DNA from: Robertkochia solimangrovi
Lineage (GTDB): Bacteria; Bacteroidota; Bacteroidia; Flavobacteriales; Flavobacteriaceae
Direction: 5' to 3'
DNA length: 64,000 nucleotides
NCBI RefSeq assembly: GCF_007279655.1
Contig: NZ_QKWN01000006.1
Coordinates: forward strand, 202,033 to 266,032
In this document: one piece after another, positions 19,220 through 28,814 of the stretch
Layout: every line of letters begins with the position of its first letter
How positions within the stretch are numbered: the first letter of the stretch is position 1
The notes under the pieces: model-generated
The model's database searches: none
What the model was told of the DNA's origin: nothing
What the model saw: only the letters and a program-made list of their open reading frames with translations
Made by a program: the position numbers and the translations under genes

Positions 19220-21160
19220 ATGTTAGATAAAGAAAACGATAACCTGCACGATGATGCAGAAGGAATGGAATCAGCATCAAATCAACCCGAAACCGAAGCT
19301 ACCAATCCGGAAGCATCCGAAGATGCGCAGGATAACAAAGTGACTACGGAGGTTGAGGGCGATGATGAAGTGCAGAATGAGATAGACGAGTCAAATGCCG
19401 AAGATGCGGAAGATGAAGGTAACATAGATCGCCATGAGATACCGTTACTGGATTATCATTCCATGAATATGGATAAGTTGACGGATGAACTCTACAGACT
19501 GGTCTCTAAAGAAAGAATTCAGGCGATAAAAGATCATGTCGACCAGATCCGTTCAGAATTCGATCTCAAATATCAGGAATTACTCGAACAGAAAAAGGAA
19601 GATTTTATCCACGATGGTGGAAACGAATCAGATTTCAACTATACAGCCCCTATTAAAAAACGCTTTAATGATATCTATTCCGAATATCGGGATAAGCGTA
19701 ATCAGTACTACAAGAACCTTGAACAAAAGCTGAAATCCAATCTGGACATAAGACTGGAGATCATCGAAGAACTCAAGGGTCTTATCAATGTTGAAGAGAA
19801 TATCAACGACACCTATAAGCATTTCAAAGAATTACAGGATCGCTGGAGAAATGCAGGACCGGTTCCCAGAATGAATTATAACGATGTTTGGAGAACCTAT
19901 CATCATCATGTTGAAATATTCTATGATTTCCTCGATCTGAATCGCGATCTGAGAGATCTTGATTTCAAACACAACCTCGAAGAAAAGGAAAAGATCATCG
20001 AAAAGGCTGAAGCACTAGCTGTCATTAACGATGTGAATAAGGCATTCCGCGAATTACAGATATTACATAAAATTTGGAAAGAGGATATCGGACCGGTCGA
20101 TCGTGAACACCGGGAAGATGTCTGGAACCGTTTCAGCGAAGCTACAAAAACGATTCACAGAAAAAGACAGGAATATTTCAAAAATCAGGATGAGATTCAC
20201 GAATCGAATCTTCAGGTGAAACAAGAGATCATTCGCAAGATCGAAGAGATCGCCGACCATCCTGTTACTTCTCATAATTTATGGCAAAAGCAAATCCGCG
20301 AAGTTGAGGAGCTACGTGAAAAGTTTTTCAATGCAGGACGTGTTCCTTACAAAGTTAACGAATCGACCTGGGCTGCTTTTAAGGAGGCTGTTCGCAGATT
20401 CAACAGAAAGAAGAATGGTTTTTACAAGAACCTCAAAAAGGAGCAACATGACAATCTGGAAAGAAAGATCGCCCTGGTAAAACTGGCCGAATCCTTAAAG
20501 GATAGTGATGACTGGGATATGACAACCCCCGTTATGAAAAAGATCCAATCGGATTGGAAACAGATCGGACATGTTCCCCGCAAATATTCAGATAAGGTAT
20601 GGAATGAGTTCAAAGCAGCTTGTAATCATTATTTCGATCGTTTCCATGCCCGTAAGAACAAAGATTTCCAGGAAGAAATGACTGCCTTTGATCAGAAAAA
20701 GGATTTTCTTGATCGATTAAAAAGCTATGAACTCAGCGGAGATAAAGATAAAGACCTCGAACAGATAAAAGCCTTTATCGAAGAATGGAAATCTTATGGC
20801 AGAGTACCTTTCAATAAAAAGAACATCGAAAGTAAGTTCAACAAAATACTGGATGCACTTTTCAAGAAACTGGATGTCGACAAGCAGAAATCCGAAATGA
20901 TCAAATACGGAAATAAACTTCAGGAAATTGCGGAAGCCGATAATGACCATGCACTACGGAACGAAAAGATCTTTATCCGTCGTAAGATCGATGAAGTAAA
21001 AGCAGAAATTCGCCAGCTTGAAAACAATTTGCAATTTATCAATGCCGACGCAAACAACCCCATAGTTAAAGACGTTATTAAAAATATCGACGGCTACAAA
21101 AACGACCTCTCGATCTGGAAGGCAAAGTTGAAAAAACTTAAAAATTTAGACGAAAATTAA
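19220..21160 (+). CDS. DUF349 repeat protein
   Basis: About 646 residues, strongly charged and helical, with no signal peptide. The first 75 residues are very acidic (Glu, Asp, Ala, Asn) and probably disordered. Then come five DUF349 repeats, each with the core W-x-x-x-G-x-V-P then W-x-x-F, seen at R-W-R-N-A-G-P-V-P, I-W-K-E-D-I-G-P-V, F-F-N-A-G-R-V-P, D-W-K-Q-I-G-H-V-P and E-W-K-S-Y-G-R-V-P, separated by coiled-coil helices. Function is unknown in this phylum. ATG 19220 is preferred to TTG 19211 three codons earlier. A weak -7 element TATCTTTC lies at 19174-19181. Confidence 0.85.
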   Translation: MLDKENDNLHDDAEGMESASNQPETEATNPEASEDAQDNKVTTEVEGDDEVQNEIDESNAEDAEDEGNIDRHEIPLLDYHSMNMDKLTDELYRLVSKERIQAIKDHVDQIRSEFDLKYQELLEQKKEDFIHDGGNESDFNYTAPIKKRFNDIYSEYRDKRNQYYKNLEQKLKSNLDIRLEIIEELKGLINVEENINDTYKHFKELQDRWRNAGPVPRMNYNDVWRTYHHHVEIFYDFLDLNRDLRDLDFKHNLEEKEKIIEKAEALAVINDVNKAFRELQILHKIWKEDIGPVDREHREDVWNRFSEATKTIHRKRQEYFKNQDEIHESNLQVKQEIIRKIEEIADHPVTSHNLWQKQIREVEELREKFFNAGRVPYKVNESTWAAFKEAVRRFNRKKNGFYKNLKKEQHDNLERKIALVKLAESLKDSDDWDMTTPVMKKIQSDWKQIGHVPRKYSDKVWNEFKAACNHYFDRFHARKNKDFQEEMTAFDQKKDFLDRLKSYELSGDKDKDLEQIKAFIEEWKSYGRVPFNKKNIESKFNKILDALFKKLDVDKQKSEMIKYGNKLQEIAEADNDHALRNEKIFIRRKIDEVKAEIRQLENNLQFINADANNPIVKDVIKNIDGYKNDLSIWKAKLKKLKNLDEN

Positions 21161-21244
21161 AATTTTAGCGTTTAGGATTTCGTAGGTATTCTCTGAATAT
21201 TAACAAATTAATTCCTAAAAATTAGGAAAGTTTTAATTTTTTGT

Positions 21245-21252
21245 TAAATTTG
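21245..21252 (+). promoter_or_regulatory. -7 promoter element TAAATTTG
   Basis: Exact TAnnTTTG, 17 bases before the ATG at 21270 of the TPR-histidine kinase. Confidence 0.6.
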
Positions 21253-21269
21253 GAGACCTTTTACCCTAA

Positions 21270-23336
21270 ATGAAGACTAAACTACTTTACATATCTGTGT
21301 TGCTATCGGTTGCGGCATTCGGACAGTCCCCGAAAATCGACAGTATTCGCACGTTGATATATAAGTATGAAAAGACGGGTTTAACCGGCACAATAAAAGA
21401 CACTTCCTATATAAAAAATCTCAATATTCTGGCGAGGAGTTCTGTATATTCTTCCCATGATACCGTGATCAAATATGCGAGAAAGGCGAAGACCCACTCC
21501 CAGCGTATCAATTACAACAAGGGTACCATGGTCGCACTTCAGTCTTATGGAATGCTCTACACGGAAATCGGTGAATATGAAAAGAGTAAGGAATTTCTTA
21601 ATGACGCCCTGAAATTAGCCGAAAGACAGCACGACACCATCGCTATGATGAACTCGTATTACGAACTCGGTATCCTCTTTCAATATCAGGCGGCTCTGAA
21701 CATCTCAAATGCAAATTGCCTTAAACTGATCGCTCTGGGAAATAGCTCCAATAAGAGCGAAGATGTGATGAATCTGGTTTCTATGGCCTATGAATGTATC
21801 GCCAACAATCATATGATGATCAATCGGTACGAAAAGGCTTTAAAATATTACGATACCGTAGCCAGCATAAATCAGGATCTAGGAAACAGGATCTCTCAGG
21901 GACAATCATTCAGTAATATAGCAGAATTGCACCTGCGAATGAAGCAATATCCGGAATCGCTGGACTACATCAACCGTTCGATAGGAATATTTGAAGAAAA
22001 CAAAGAGAATATGCCCGATTGGCTGGCATTTGCCTACCGAATTAAAGGAGATATTTACCGGGCCAAGGAAAACTACGCTAAAGCGCTGGAGATCTACCGT
22101 AATGCCGAATCACTACAACCTTTGTTTACGGACAACAGAGAACTCGCATTTCTTAAAATCGGACTGGCAAAAGCCAGCCTCGGCCTCAAGGACTATAAGC
22201 TTGCTGAATGTTTTGTAGGGGAAGCACTTGCGGTAGGAAGAGAGATCAAGGCCATCGAGGTGAGTCGCGATGGTGCAGAGATACTTTATCAGATCAACCA
22301 GGCAGAAGGAAATTATGAATCCGCTTTACATTACCATCAGGAGTTTAAAAAATTCAATGACAGCATCTACAATCACACCAACTCGAAAAGTCTTGCAGGC
22401 TTAGAGGCTGAAGTCGAATTTATCGAGAAAGAGAACAACCTGATCCTGGACAATGAAAAGGAACACAATAAACGCTTACTGCTGCTTTATCTTTCCACCG
22501 GTGGAGCTGCGATACTCCTGACCATACTGTTCCTCACTCAGCGCAGCAGAAAACTTGAACGTAAGCTCAACAGTCTGCTCGCCAAAAAGAACAGAGTTCT
22601 CGAAAAAAGAGAATTACAGCTAAAACATACCAACGAGACAAAAAATAAATTATTCTCTATAATCGGCCATGATCTTCGTGCGCCGATCAATTCGTTGAAC
22701 GGCCTCATCGATCTGCTGCAGGAGAAACAGATCGAAGCTGAAGATTTCATCAATTTCGCGCCTCAGTTAGGAGAGCAGGTCAAGAATGTTTCCTTCATGC
22801 TGAATAACCTTTTACACTGGTCGCAGCAGCAGATGCGTGGTATCAAGAACAACCCGGTTAAGAACAACCTGTTCCTGCTTGCCAATTCATCGGTAGACCT
22901 TTTAAGGGAAGGTGCGAGTGCCAAGAATATTATGATCTGTAATAATATACCAGATGATGCTTACATCTTCGGAGACACTGAGATCGTGACCATCCTTTTA
23001 CGAAACCTCATCAATAACGCGATTAAGTTTACTCCGGAGAACGGACGTATCGATATCAATGCCCTCGAAAAGAATAACAACTGGGAGATCGAAGTGAAGG
23101 ATACCGGTGTAGGAATGGATGAAATGACCATTCAAAGAATACTCTCTAAAGAGAGTTATATCACCTCATCCTATGGTACCAATAATGAAAAAGGTACCGG
23201 TATCGGTTTAAGCCTTTGTAAAGAGATGATCCTCAAGAGCGGTGGTGCTTTCCATATTACCTCCATTCCGGGACATGGCAGCAGTTTCTTCTTTACTGTT
23301 TTGAAATATCAGGAGACAATGCAGAAAGTCGGATAG
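21270..23336 (+). CDS. TPR-sensor histidine kinase (orphan)
   Basis: A 688-residue membrane sensor kinase. Order: signal peptide (1-18, AAFGQ), a periplasmic array of about six TPR units (about 60-370), one membrane helix (about 391-411), a coiled coil, the dimerisation domain with phospho-acceptor H467 in I-G-H-D-L-R-A-P-I, and the ATPase domain with N box L-I-N-N-A-I-K-F, D-T-G-V-G-M and G-T-G-I-G-L-S-L. It should autophosphorylate on a periplasmic cue sensed by the TPRs. There is no receiver domain and no response-regulator gene beside it, so its partner lies elsewhere. The next gene is an AraC regulator on the other strand. Confidence 0.88.
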   Translation: MKTKLLYISVLLSVAAFGQSPKIDSIRTLIYKYEKTGLTGTIKDTSYIKNLNILARSSVYSSHDTVIKYARKAKTHSQRINYNKGTMVALQSYGMLYTEIGEYEKSKEFLNDALKLAERQHDTIAMMNSYYELGILFQYQAALNISNANCLKLIALGNSSNKSEDVMNLVSMAYECIANNHMMINRYEKALKYYDTVASINQDLGNRISQGQSFSNIAELHLRMKQYPESLDYINRSIGIFEENKENMPDWLAFAYRIKGDIYRAKENYAKALEIYRNAESLQPLFTDNRELAFLKIGLAKASLGLKDYKLAECFVGEALAVGREIKAIEVSRDGAEILYQINQAEGNYESALHYHQEFKKFNDSIYNHTNSKSLAGLEAEVEFIEKENNLILDNEKEHNKRLLLLYLSTGGAAILLTILFLTQRSRKLERKLNSLLAKKNRVLEKRELQLKHTNETKNKLFSIIGHDLRAPINSLNGLIDLLQEKQIEAEDFINFAPQLGEQVKNVSFMLNNLLHWSQQQMRGIKNNPVKNNLFLLANSSVDLLREGASAKNIMICNNIPDDAYIFGDTEIVTILLRNLINNAIKFTPENGRIDINALEKNNNWEIEVKDTGVGMDEMTIQRILSKESYITSSYGTNNEKGTGIGLSLCKEMILKSGGAFHITSIPGHGSSFFFTVLKYQETMQKVG

Positions 23337-23355
23337 TTCATCTGTACAGCAATTA

Positions 23356-24192
23356 TCAACCCTTTTTACGAAATGCCATCGGCGTGATATCATGATATCG
23401 AGAAAAGCTCTTGCTGAGATGCGATTCATCCGTATAGCCGAATTCCGTTGCGATCTCCCGTAAGGTACTTTTACTATATTTTAAACGATGCTCGATAAGC
23501 CTTTGACGGTAATCACGAACATAATCTCTAAGCGGTACCCCGACATTCTTTTTAAAGAATGTCCCCATATAATGAGGAGAATAATTAAAATTTTCAGCGA
23601 TCATTTTAATCGTAAGCATATTAGGGTCATAGATATTCGTCTCGATATAATCCAGAAGCTCTTCATTACATAACTCTCCTTCCACTTTTGGTAACGGATC
23701 TATCGATTCAGGTCTGCTTCTGAGGATCACGAATAGCAATGCCTGGAATAATTTGAAGATAACATCTTCATAATGCCCCGACCTTTCATAATATTCATCA
23801 GAGATCATCTCCATTAAATCCCCTGCCCTGCGTTGATCCTTCTCGGTATTCAGAAGATTCCCGATCCTGTTCAGGCAAAGCAAATGATCGAGTTCCCGGT
23901 TCCAGGCCTGCAGGTCAACAGTATCGCTGATTCCTGATTGATAAAGACCCGTAAATTTAAAATAGATGAACCTTGTGCGATCTTCCACTTTAAACTCATG
24001 AGCATCGGCTGGCTTTATAAGATAAAGGTGCCCTTTCGAATAAGGAATGCGCTCATCGTTCAGGTGATGGATCCCCTTTCCCGATCCGATATAGATCAAC
24101 TCGAAATGATTATGATTATGAAGAGGATGCTCCCAGATATCAGTAGTAAAATCATCTACCTTAAGGGGATCAAACTGTATATACCGTTGCAT
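23356..24192 (-). CDS. AraC-family transcriptional regulator
   Basis: A 278-residue regulator. The N-terminal half is a cupin-like sensing domain (H-N-H-N-H-F-E-L-I-Y near 25-35, then G-K-G-I-H-H-L). The C-terminal 100 residues are the double helix-turn-helix, with N-Y-S-P-H-Y-M-G-T-F-F-K-K and the signature E-I-A-T-E-F-G-Y-T-D-E-S-H-L-S-K-S-F. Such proteins usually sense a sugar or small metabolite. It is divergent from the aldo/keto reductase gene with 108 bases between them and probably controls it. It converges on the TPR-kinase gene with a 19-base gap. Confidence 0.9.
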   Translation of the reverse strand: MQRYIQFDPLKVDDFTTDIWEHPLHNHNHFELIYIGSGKGIHHLNDERIPYSKGHLYLIKPADAHEFKVEDRTRFIYFKFTGLYQSGISDTVDLQAWNRELDHLLCLNRIGNLLNTEKDQRRAGDLMEMISDEYYERSGHYEDVIFKLFQALLFVILRSRPESIDPLPKVEGELCNEELLDYIETNIYDPNMLTIKMIAENFNYSPHYMGTFFKKNVGVPLRDYVRDYRQRLIEHRLKYSKSTLREIATEFGYTDESHLSKSFSRYHDITPMAFRKKG

Positions 24193-24220
24193 AAAGGTGA
24201 ATATTTACAAGTATCCAAGT

Positions 24221-24228
24221 CAAATATA
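24221..24228 (-). promoter_or_regulatory. -7 promoter element TATATTTG (minus strand)
   Basis: Exact TAnnTTTG on the minus strand, 28 bases before the AraC-family ATG. Confidence 0.55.
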
Positions 24229-24288
24229 CAAGATAGTTAACAGGGTTAGGTCTAACTTTATGATCCTTTTAATATTTATCCTATAATT

Positions 24289-24296
24289 TAATTTTG
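24289..24296 (+). promoter_or_regulatory. -7 promoter element TAATTTTG
   Basis: Exact TAnnTTTG ending 4 bases before the ATG at 24301, which again suggests a leaderless mRNA. Confidence 0.55.
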
Positions 24297-24300
24297 AACC

Positions 24301-25245
24301 ATGAAATACAGAAAAATAGGAAAGACCGACATACAGGCAGCCCCCATTGTTTTTGGAGGTAATGTTTTCGGTTGGACACTCGATGAAAAAGCTTCTTTTG
24401 ATATTCTTGATAAAATTTCGGAGAAAGGACTGAACTTCATCGATACTGCTGATATCTATTCTTTTTGGAAAGAAGGAAATAAGGGAGGCGAATCGGAAAC
24501 GATCATCGGTAACTGGATGCAGAAACGCCGAAACAGGAATGAAATGATTATCGCAACGAAGGTCGGTGGTGCCTATGCAGACACCAGCGAAAACCTGACA
24601 AAGCCCTATATCAAAAAAGCAGCAGAAGACTCTCTAAAACGGCTGAAATCCGATCATATCGATCTTTATTACTCCCATTTTGATGATAACGTAACACCGG
24701 TAGAAGAAACTTTGTCGGCTTATCAGGAGCTCATTCAAGAAGGGAAGGTCAGATTTATCGCTGCTTCCAACCTTTCTCCGGATCGATTAAAAGCATCCCT
24801 GGAACTATCAAAATCAGGATTACCTGCCTATCAGGCATTACAGCCGCATTACAATCTAATGGAACGTGATAATTATGAAACTCAATATGCAGGTTTGGTT
24901 AAAGAATACGGTTTATCTGTATTTCCGTACTGGGCATTGGCAGCAGGTTTCCTTACAGGTAAATACCGAGAGGAGGCAGACCTTTCCAAAAGCGTTCGTG
25001 GAGAAGGAGTTCGCAAGTATCTGAATGAAAAAGGATCTGAGGTCCTTAAAGCGCTGGATACTCTTGCTGTAAAGCACGAGTCTGCCCAGGCTTCTATAGC
25101 GCTGGCCTGGTTACTGCACAAACCAGGTATTACGGCACCGATTGCCAGTGCAACTAAACCCCAGCATCTCACTTCATTGCTCGAAGCAATTGACATTTCT
25201 CTCTCTGAAGAAGATATGAACCTGCTCGATAAAGCAAGCTCCTGA
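24301..25245 (+). CDS. Aldo/keto reductase
   Basis: A 314-residue NADPH-dependent oxidoreductase of the TIM-barrel AKR superfamily, cytoplasmic. The catalytic tetrad is complete: D48, Y53, K87 and H126 (in I-D-L-Y-Y-S-H). The C-terminal NADP-binding stretch A-W-L-L-H-K-P-G-I-T-A-P-I-A-S-A-T-K-P is kept. The bacterial branch resembles the YajO/YghZ type that reduces sugars or toxic aldehydes; the substrate is not known. It is divergent from an AraC regulator. An exact -7 element ends 4 bases before the ATG. Confidence 0.92.
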   Translation: MKYRKIGKTDIQAAPIVFGGNVFGWTLDEKASFDILDKISEKGLNFIDTADIYSFWKEGNKGGESETIIGNWMQKRRNRNEMIIATKVGGAYADTSENLTKPYIKKAAEDSLKRLKSDHIDLYYSHFDDNVTPVEETLSAYQELIQEGKVRFIAASNLSPDRLKASLELSKSGLPAYQALQPHYNLMERDNYETQYAGLVKEYGLSVFPYWALAAGFLTGKYREEADLSKSVRGEGVRKYLNEKGSEVLKALDTLAVKHESAQASIALAWLLHKPGITAPIASATKPQHLTSLLEAIDISLSEEDMNLLDKASS

Positions 25246-25255
25246 AATCACAATG

Positions 25256-25290
25256 ATCGATGGTAGGACTACGAAATTCCTGCCATCGAT
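25256..25290 (+). repeat. Inverted repeat between reductase and hydrolase genes
   Basis: ATCGATGGTAGG (25256-25267) pairs over 12 bp with CCTGCCATCGAT (25279-25290), one pair being a G-T wobble, around an 11-base loop. There is no following T-run, so it may be a factor-dependent terminator, an mRNA-stabilising hairpin or an operator. It argues against the in-frame ATG at 25260 as the hydrolase start. Confidence 0.65.
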
Positions 25291-25310
25291 TTCACCATAA
25301 AAAAAAGATA

Positions 25311-26321
25311 ATGACCTTACGAATGAAAAGCCATATTTTACGATTGATACTCTTCCTGTTTACTTCAATGATCAGTGCCCAGCAAAATCAGGCTAAATGG
25401 CTTGATCTTGAACTGAGTAACTACGAATACCCATATCCTGTAAAGTATATCAAACTGAACCACCAGGAACAGGAACTAAATATGGCATATATGGACATCA
25501 AACCATCAAACTATAACGGCAAGAACGTAGTGCTTTTTCATGGTAAGAATTTCAACGGTGCCTATTGGAAGACCACCATTGAAACCCTCACCGAAAATGG
25601 TTTTCGTGTGATCGTTCCCGATCAGATCGGATTCGGAAAATCATCCAAACCCTTGCATTATCAATATACATTCCAGCAACTTGCCATGAACTCTAAGTCT
25701 ATACTGGATAGTTTAAAAATAGAAACAACCGCTATACTCGGGCATTCCATGGGAGGTATGGTAGCAACAAGATTTGCATTGATGTATCCTGAAATCACCG
25801 AGAAACTGATACTTGAAAATCCGATTGGATTGGAAGACTGGAAATTAAAGGTACCCTATAAACCCGTTGAATGGTGGTATCAAAATGAATTAAAAAAAGA
25901 TTATGAAGCCATACGTACCTATCAGTTAAACAGCTATTATGACGGCAAATGGAAGCCGGAATATGATGAATGGGTAAATCTTCTGGCCGGATGGACTCTG
26001 AATTCCAACTACAAAACCATAGCCTGGAATGCAGCATTAACCTATGATATGATATTTACGCAGCCAGTGCTTTATGAATTTGGAGAATTAAGCATGCCTA
26101 CGTTATTGATCATAGGCACCAGAGACCGAACAGCATTGGGGAAACCACTGGTTTCTGAGGAAATAAGAAAGACCATGGGATTATACCAAAAATTAGGAAA
26201 GACAACACAAAAGGCGATTCCGAACAGCAAACTTGTAGAGATTCCTGACACAGGTCATTTACCCCATATTGAGCGCTTTCAGCAATTCATCGAACCGCTG
26301 TTAGAATTCCTGAAGGATTAA
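25311..26321 (+). CDS. Exported alpha/beta hydrolase
   Basis: A 336-residue alpha/beta-hydrolase-fold protein with a signal peptide (cleavage near S-A-Q-Q, 22-25), so probably periplasmic. Nucleophile elbow G-H-S146-M-G-G, acid in I-G-T-R-D-R, and the catalytic His in D-T-G-H-L-P-H near the end complete the triad. The oxyanion strand reads V-L-F-H-G-K-N-F-N-G-A. It resembles epoxide-hydrolase and haloalkane-dehalogenase-like esterases; the substrate is unknown. The start is put at ATG 25311 rather than 25260, since the longer version would translate the inverted repeat and bury the signal peptide. Confidence 0.9.
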   Translation: MTLRMKSHILRLILFLFTSMISAQQNQAKWLDLELSNYEYPYPVKYIKLNHQEQELNMAYMDIKPSNYNGKNVVLFHGKNFNGAYWKTTIETLTENGFRVIVPDQIGFGKSSKPLHYQYTFQQLAMNSKSILDSLKIETTAILGHSMGGMVATRFALMYPEITEKLILENPIGLEDWKLKVPYKPVEWWYQNELKKDYEAIRTYQLNSYYDGKWKPEYDEWVNLLAGWTLNSNYKTIAWNAALTYDMIFTQPVLYEFGELSMPTLLIIGTRDRTALGKPLVSEEIRKTMGLYQKLGKTTQKAIPNSKLVEIPDTGHLPHIERFQQFIEPLLEFLKD

Positions 26322-26370
26322 CACCTGTGCTATTTAAAGCATACAAGATAACATCTTGCATTTTTTAATA

Positions 26371-26411
26371 AAAAAGGCTGTTACGCTCTGCGGACAGCCT
26401 TTTAATTTTTT
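26371..26411. terminator. Bidirectional terminator between convergent genes
   Basis: Stem AAAGGCTGT (26373-26381) with ACAGCCTTT (26394-26402), with an inner CGC-TCT-GCG helix in the loop; T-rich on the plus side and A-rich on the other, so it can serve both the hydrolase and the minus-strand efflux operon. Confidence 0.85.
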
Positions 26412-26442
26412 ATCGGTGAACTCTTAATCGACCTTAGATAAC

Positions 26443-27594
26443 CTATTGGATCAAAGCAAAAACACCTTTCGTAAGAAACTGACTATTTTCCGGAAACTTA
26501 TCGACATCTTCGACCTGAATCATACCATTTTCAAGTTTACCCGGAGTAACCGGCACCTTACTGAATTCATAATTGCCATTATTTCTGCCGGATAAAAGAA
26601 GTGCATAGTGATCATTACCTACTTGTACAACAGCGGTTTCAGGCAAAGCTCTAACAGGATGATCGCCTACATGTATCTCTGCTTCCACATACATTCCGGG
26701 AACAAATTTTGATTCGTTCTCCTCGCCCATATGTCCGTGTACGCCAACCATACCCGTTTCCGGATCGATCACCTTTCCTACGAGATGTACCATTGCTGTA
26801 TACTGTTTCTCGGAATGTTCCGGACGGAAGGTGATACGTTGCTCTTCCCGAATCTCAGGGAGGTCCTTTTGAAAAACCTGAAGTTCCAGGTGCATATGAT
26901 CGGTGTTCACCAGCTCTACGGCCTTCATTTGTGGCGACAGGTAACTACCCTGTACGATATTTACCAAAGTTATATATCCACTTATCGGAGCCTTGATCTG
27001 AATTTGATCGGTCATGGAAGTGGTTCGTACTTTTTCAGGATTCAGTGACATCAGTCTCAGCTTTTCTTCCAGTGCGGTCATCTGAGCGGCCAAAGACTCC
27101 ATATTCGATCTTGATTCTTCATACCTTTTGTCAGCACTGATTTTATCTTTCCATAAAATTTCCTGTCGGCGATAATCCTTATCTGCGATCTCAAAAGCAC
27201 TTTTAGACTTTAAATAATCTTCTTGTATCTTTAAAAATTCAGGATCCTGAAGCGTAAACAGGACCTGTCCTTTTTTGACATACTGTCCCGGAAGTAATTT
27301 GAGATTACGAATATATCCTCCGAAATAAGAGCTCACGACAGCACGGTATTCCGGTGGAACATCAAACCTACCCGTCGTTTGGATCACCTTGCTGAAAGTT
27401 ACCTCCTTTAATTCCTGTATTTCCATTCCTCCTTCAGAAAACTGTTCTTCTGAAATAACTACTTTATCAGTAGTATGCGCTGATGGATCTGTTCCTTTCT
27501 CTTCTTCCGTTCCTTTGCAGGAAGCAATCAAAAAAGGAAGTGTGAATCCTAATATTAGCCAGGCGGTTGAATTAAGCGTAAGTTTCATTTTCAT
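26443..27594 (-). CDS. RND efflux periplasmic adaptor (HlyD/CusB-CzcB type)
   Basis: A 383-residue membrane-fusion lipoprotein: hydrophobic N-terminus ending in a lipobox with C26 (I-A-S-C). It has the usual adaptor order of barrel-sandwich (G-G-Y-I-R-N-L-K-L-L-P-G-Q-Y-V-K-K-G), alpha-helical hairpin (about 125-185), return of the lipoyl half (I-K-A-P-I-S-G-Y), beta-barrel and a membrane-proximal end. It joins the inner-membrane pump to the outer-membrane channel. Its start overlaps the end of the TolC-like gene by 4 bases. It is the last gene of the efflux operon, just before the terminator. Confidence 0.93.
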   Translation of the reverse strand: MKMKLTLNSTAWLILGFTLPFLIASCKGTEEEKGTDPSAHTTDKVVISEEQFSEGGMEIQELKEVTFSKVIQTTGRFDVPPEYRAVVSSYFGGYIRNLKLLPGQYVKKGQVLFTLQDPEFLKIQEDYLKSKSAFEIADKDYRRQEILWKDKISADKRYEESRSNMESLAAQMTALEEKLRLMSLNPEKVRTTSMTDQIQIKAPISGYITLVNIVQGSYLSPQMKAVELVNTDHMHLELQVFQKDLPEIREEQRITFRPEHSEKQYTAMVHLVGKVIDPETGMVGVHGHMGEENESKFVPGMYVEAEIHVGDHPVRALPETAVVQVGNDHYALLLSGRNNGNYEFSKVPVTPGKLENGMIQVEDVDKFPENSQFLTKGVFALIQ

Positions 27595-28814
27595 TCGTAA
27601 AAATAATTAAGGGTGATGACGGTCATATCATAATCATAAATGGCATTCAGACGTGCTACAGCAGTATTCATCGCTGCCTGAAGCAATTGAAGATATTGAA
27701 GATAATCCAACTCCCCGGCGGAATATGCTACTTTAGCCTGCTGCAAAATACGAGTAGCAAGAGTAGCTCCTTCCTCGTTATGATACGCCATTCGTTCCTT
27801 TTGAATCTGTAATTGATTGTTAAGCGCCTCTAATCGGGAACGGGTATGCGTTGCCAGATCATTGACCGCATTCGTCTTTCTGTCTACCGCTATACGCGTT
27901 GCTTTGGTTCTTGCAGCCGAAGCTGTAAACCACAATGGCACACTGATCCCAAACTGGACACCTGAATAAGTTTTCGCTCCCGGATAACCATTCGTTCCCT
28001 GAAAATACGATAAATGAAGGTCCGGTAACAGGCTCTGTTTTTCAAGTGAGAGTTTCTTCTCCTCAAGTCGTTGCTGAGATCGCATCATTTCCACTGCGGG
28101 TATCTCATTCGCTATCTCGGGAATTAAAGGTAAGACTACCAGTGAATCTTCAACCGGAACATAGGTGCTGCTTTCATCCTGAATCCAGCTGTTCAGTACC
28201 TGAACTGAATTCTTATAGGATGCCAGATGTTTTTGCAAGGTCATATTCACCTCCTTATAATTCGCTCTCGCAGTCAATTGTTCTAATTCATTGGCATCGC
28301 CAACTTCAAATTTTCTGTCGGCTGCTCTCGAAAATTCCTGATAGAGACTATCAATAGCCCGGTAGGTCTTAACCAGATTATTATAATAAACGGCTGAAAC
28401 ATAACTTTTGGATATCTGTGCCCCCGTTTCAAGGCTATCCATTACATATTGTATCCTGTTTAAATTGGTTTCTTCCCGAAACACCTTTTTTCTGGCTCCA
28501 TAAATGGTTGGAAATCTGAATTGTTGTGTCACCCCCCAAACTTCGATAGGATGTCCGTTTTCCGCAATATTGTTCTGATCATAATGATAGTAGATCTGTG
28601 GTTGATCAGGGTTCCAGGCACTCCCTTCAAGAACCTTCCCATATTCCTGCCCATCTCTTGAACTACTTAGACCGGTGTTATTTTTCCACCCCTTATCAAG
28701 AGCCTCTTGAAGTGAAATGGATGCCTCCTGACCCTGAATTCCTATTGTAAATAACAAAATGATCAAAACGCAAAATACAGCAGGTGAAAATTTAAAATAT
28801 ATCTTATTTTTCAT
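27591..28814 (-). CDS. TolC-family outer-membrane efflux channel (CusC/CzcC type)
   Basis: About 407 residues with a signal peptide (cleavage near G-I-Q-G-Q). Two outer-membrane-efflux-protein repeats of long heptad helices can be seen (first half from S-L-Q-E-A-L-D-K-G, second from A-V-E-M-M-R-S-Q-Q-R-L). It should form the trimeric outer-membrane exit duct of the metal pump. The gene begins inside the end of the pump gene (11-base overlap for ATG 28814; an alternative ATG at 28832 would overlap 29 bases). ATG 28814 is preferred because AAAAGG lies just upstream and the signal peptide begins there. Confidence 0.9.
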   Translation of the reverse strand: MKNKIYFKFSPAVFCVLIILLFTIGIQGQEASISLQEALDKGWKNNTGLSSSRDGQEYGKVLEGSAWNPDQPQIYYHYDQNNIAENGHPIEVWGVTQQFRFPTIYGARKKVFREETNLNRIQYVMDSLETGAQISKSYVSAVYYNNLVKTYRAIDSLYQEFSRAADRKFEVGDANELEQLTARANYKEVNMTLQKHLASYKNSVQVLNSWIQDESSTYVPVEDSLVVLPLIPEIANEIPAVEMMRSQQRLEEKKLSLEKQSLLPDLHLSYFQGTNGYPGAKTYSGVQFGISVPLWFTASAARTKATRIAVDRKTNAVNDLATHTRSRLEALNNQLQIQKERMAYHNEEGATLATRILQQAKVAYSAGELDYLQYLQLLQAAMNTAVARLNAIYDYDMTVITLNYFYE

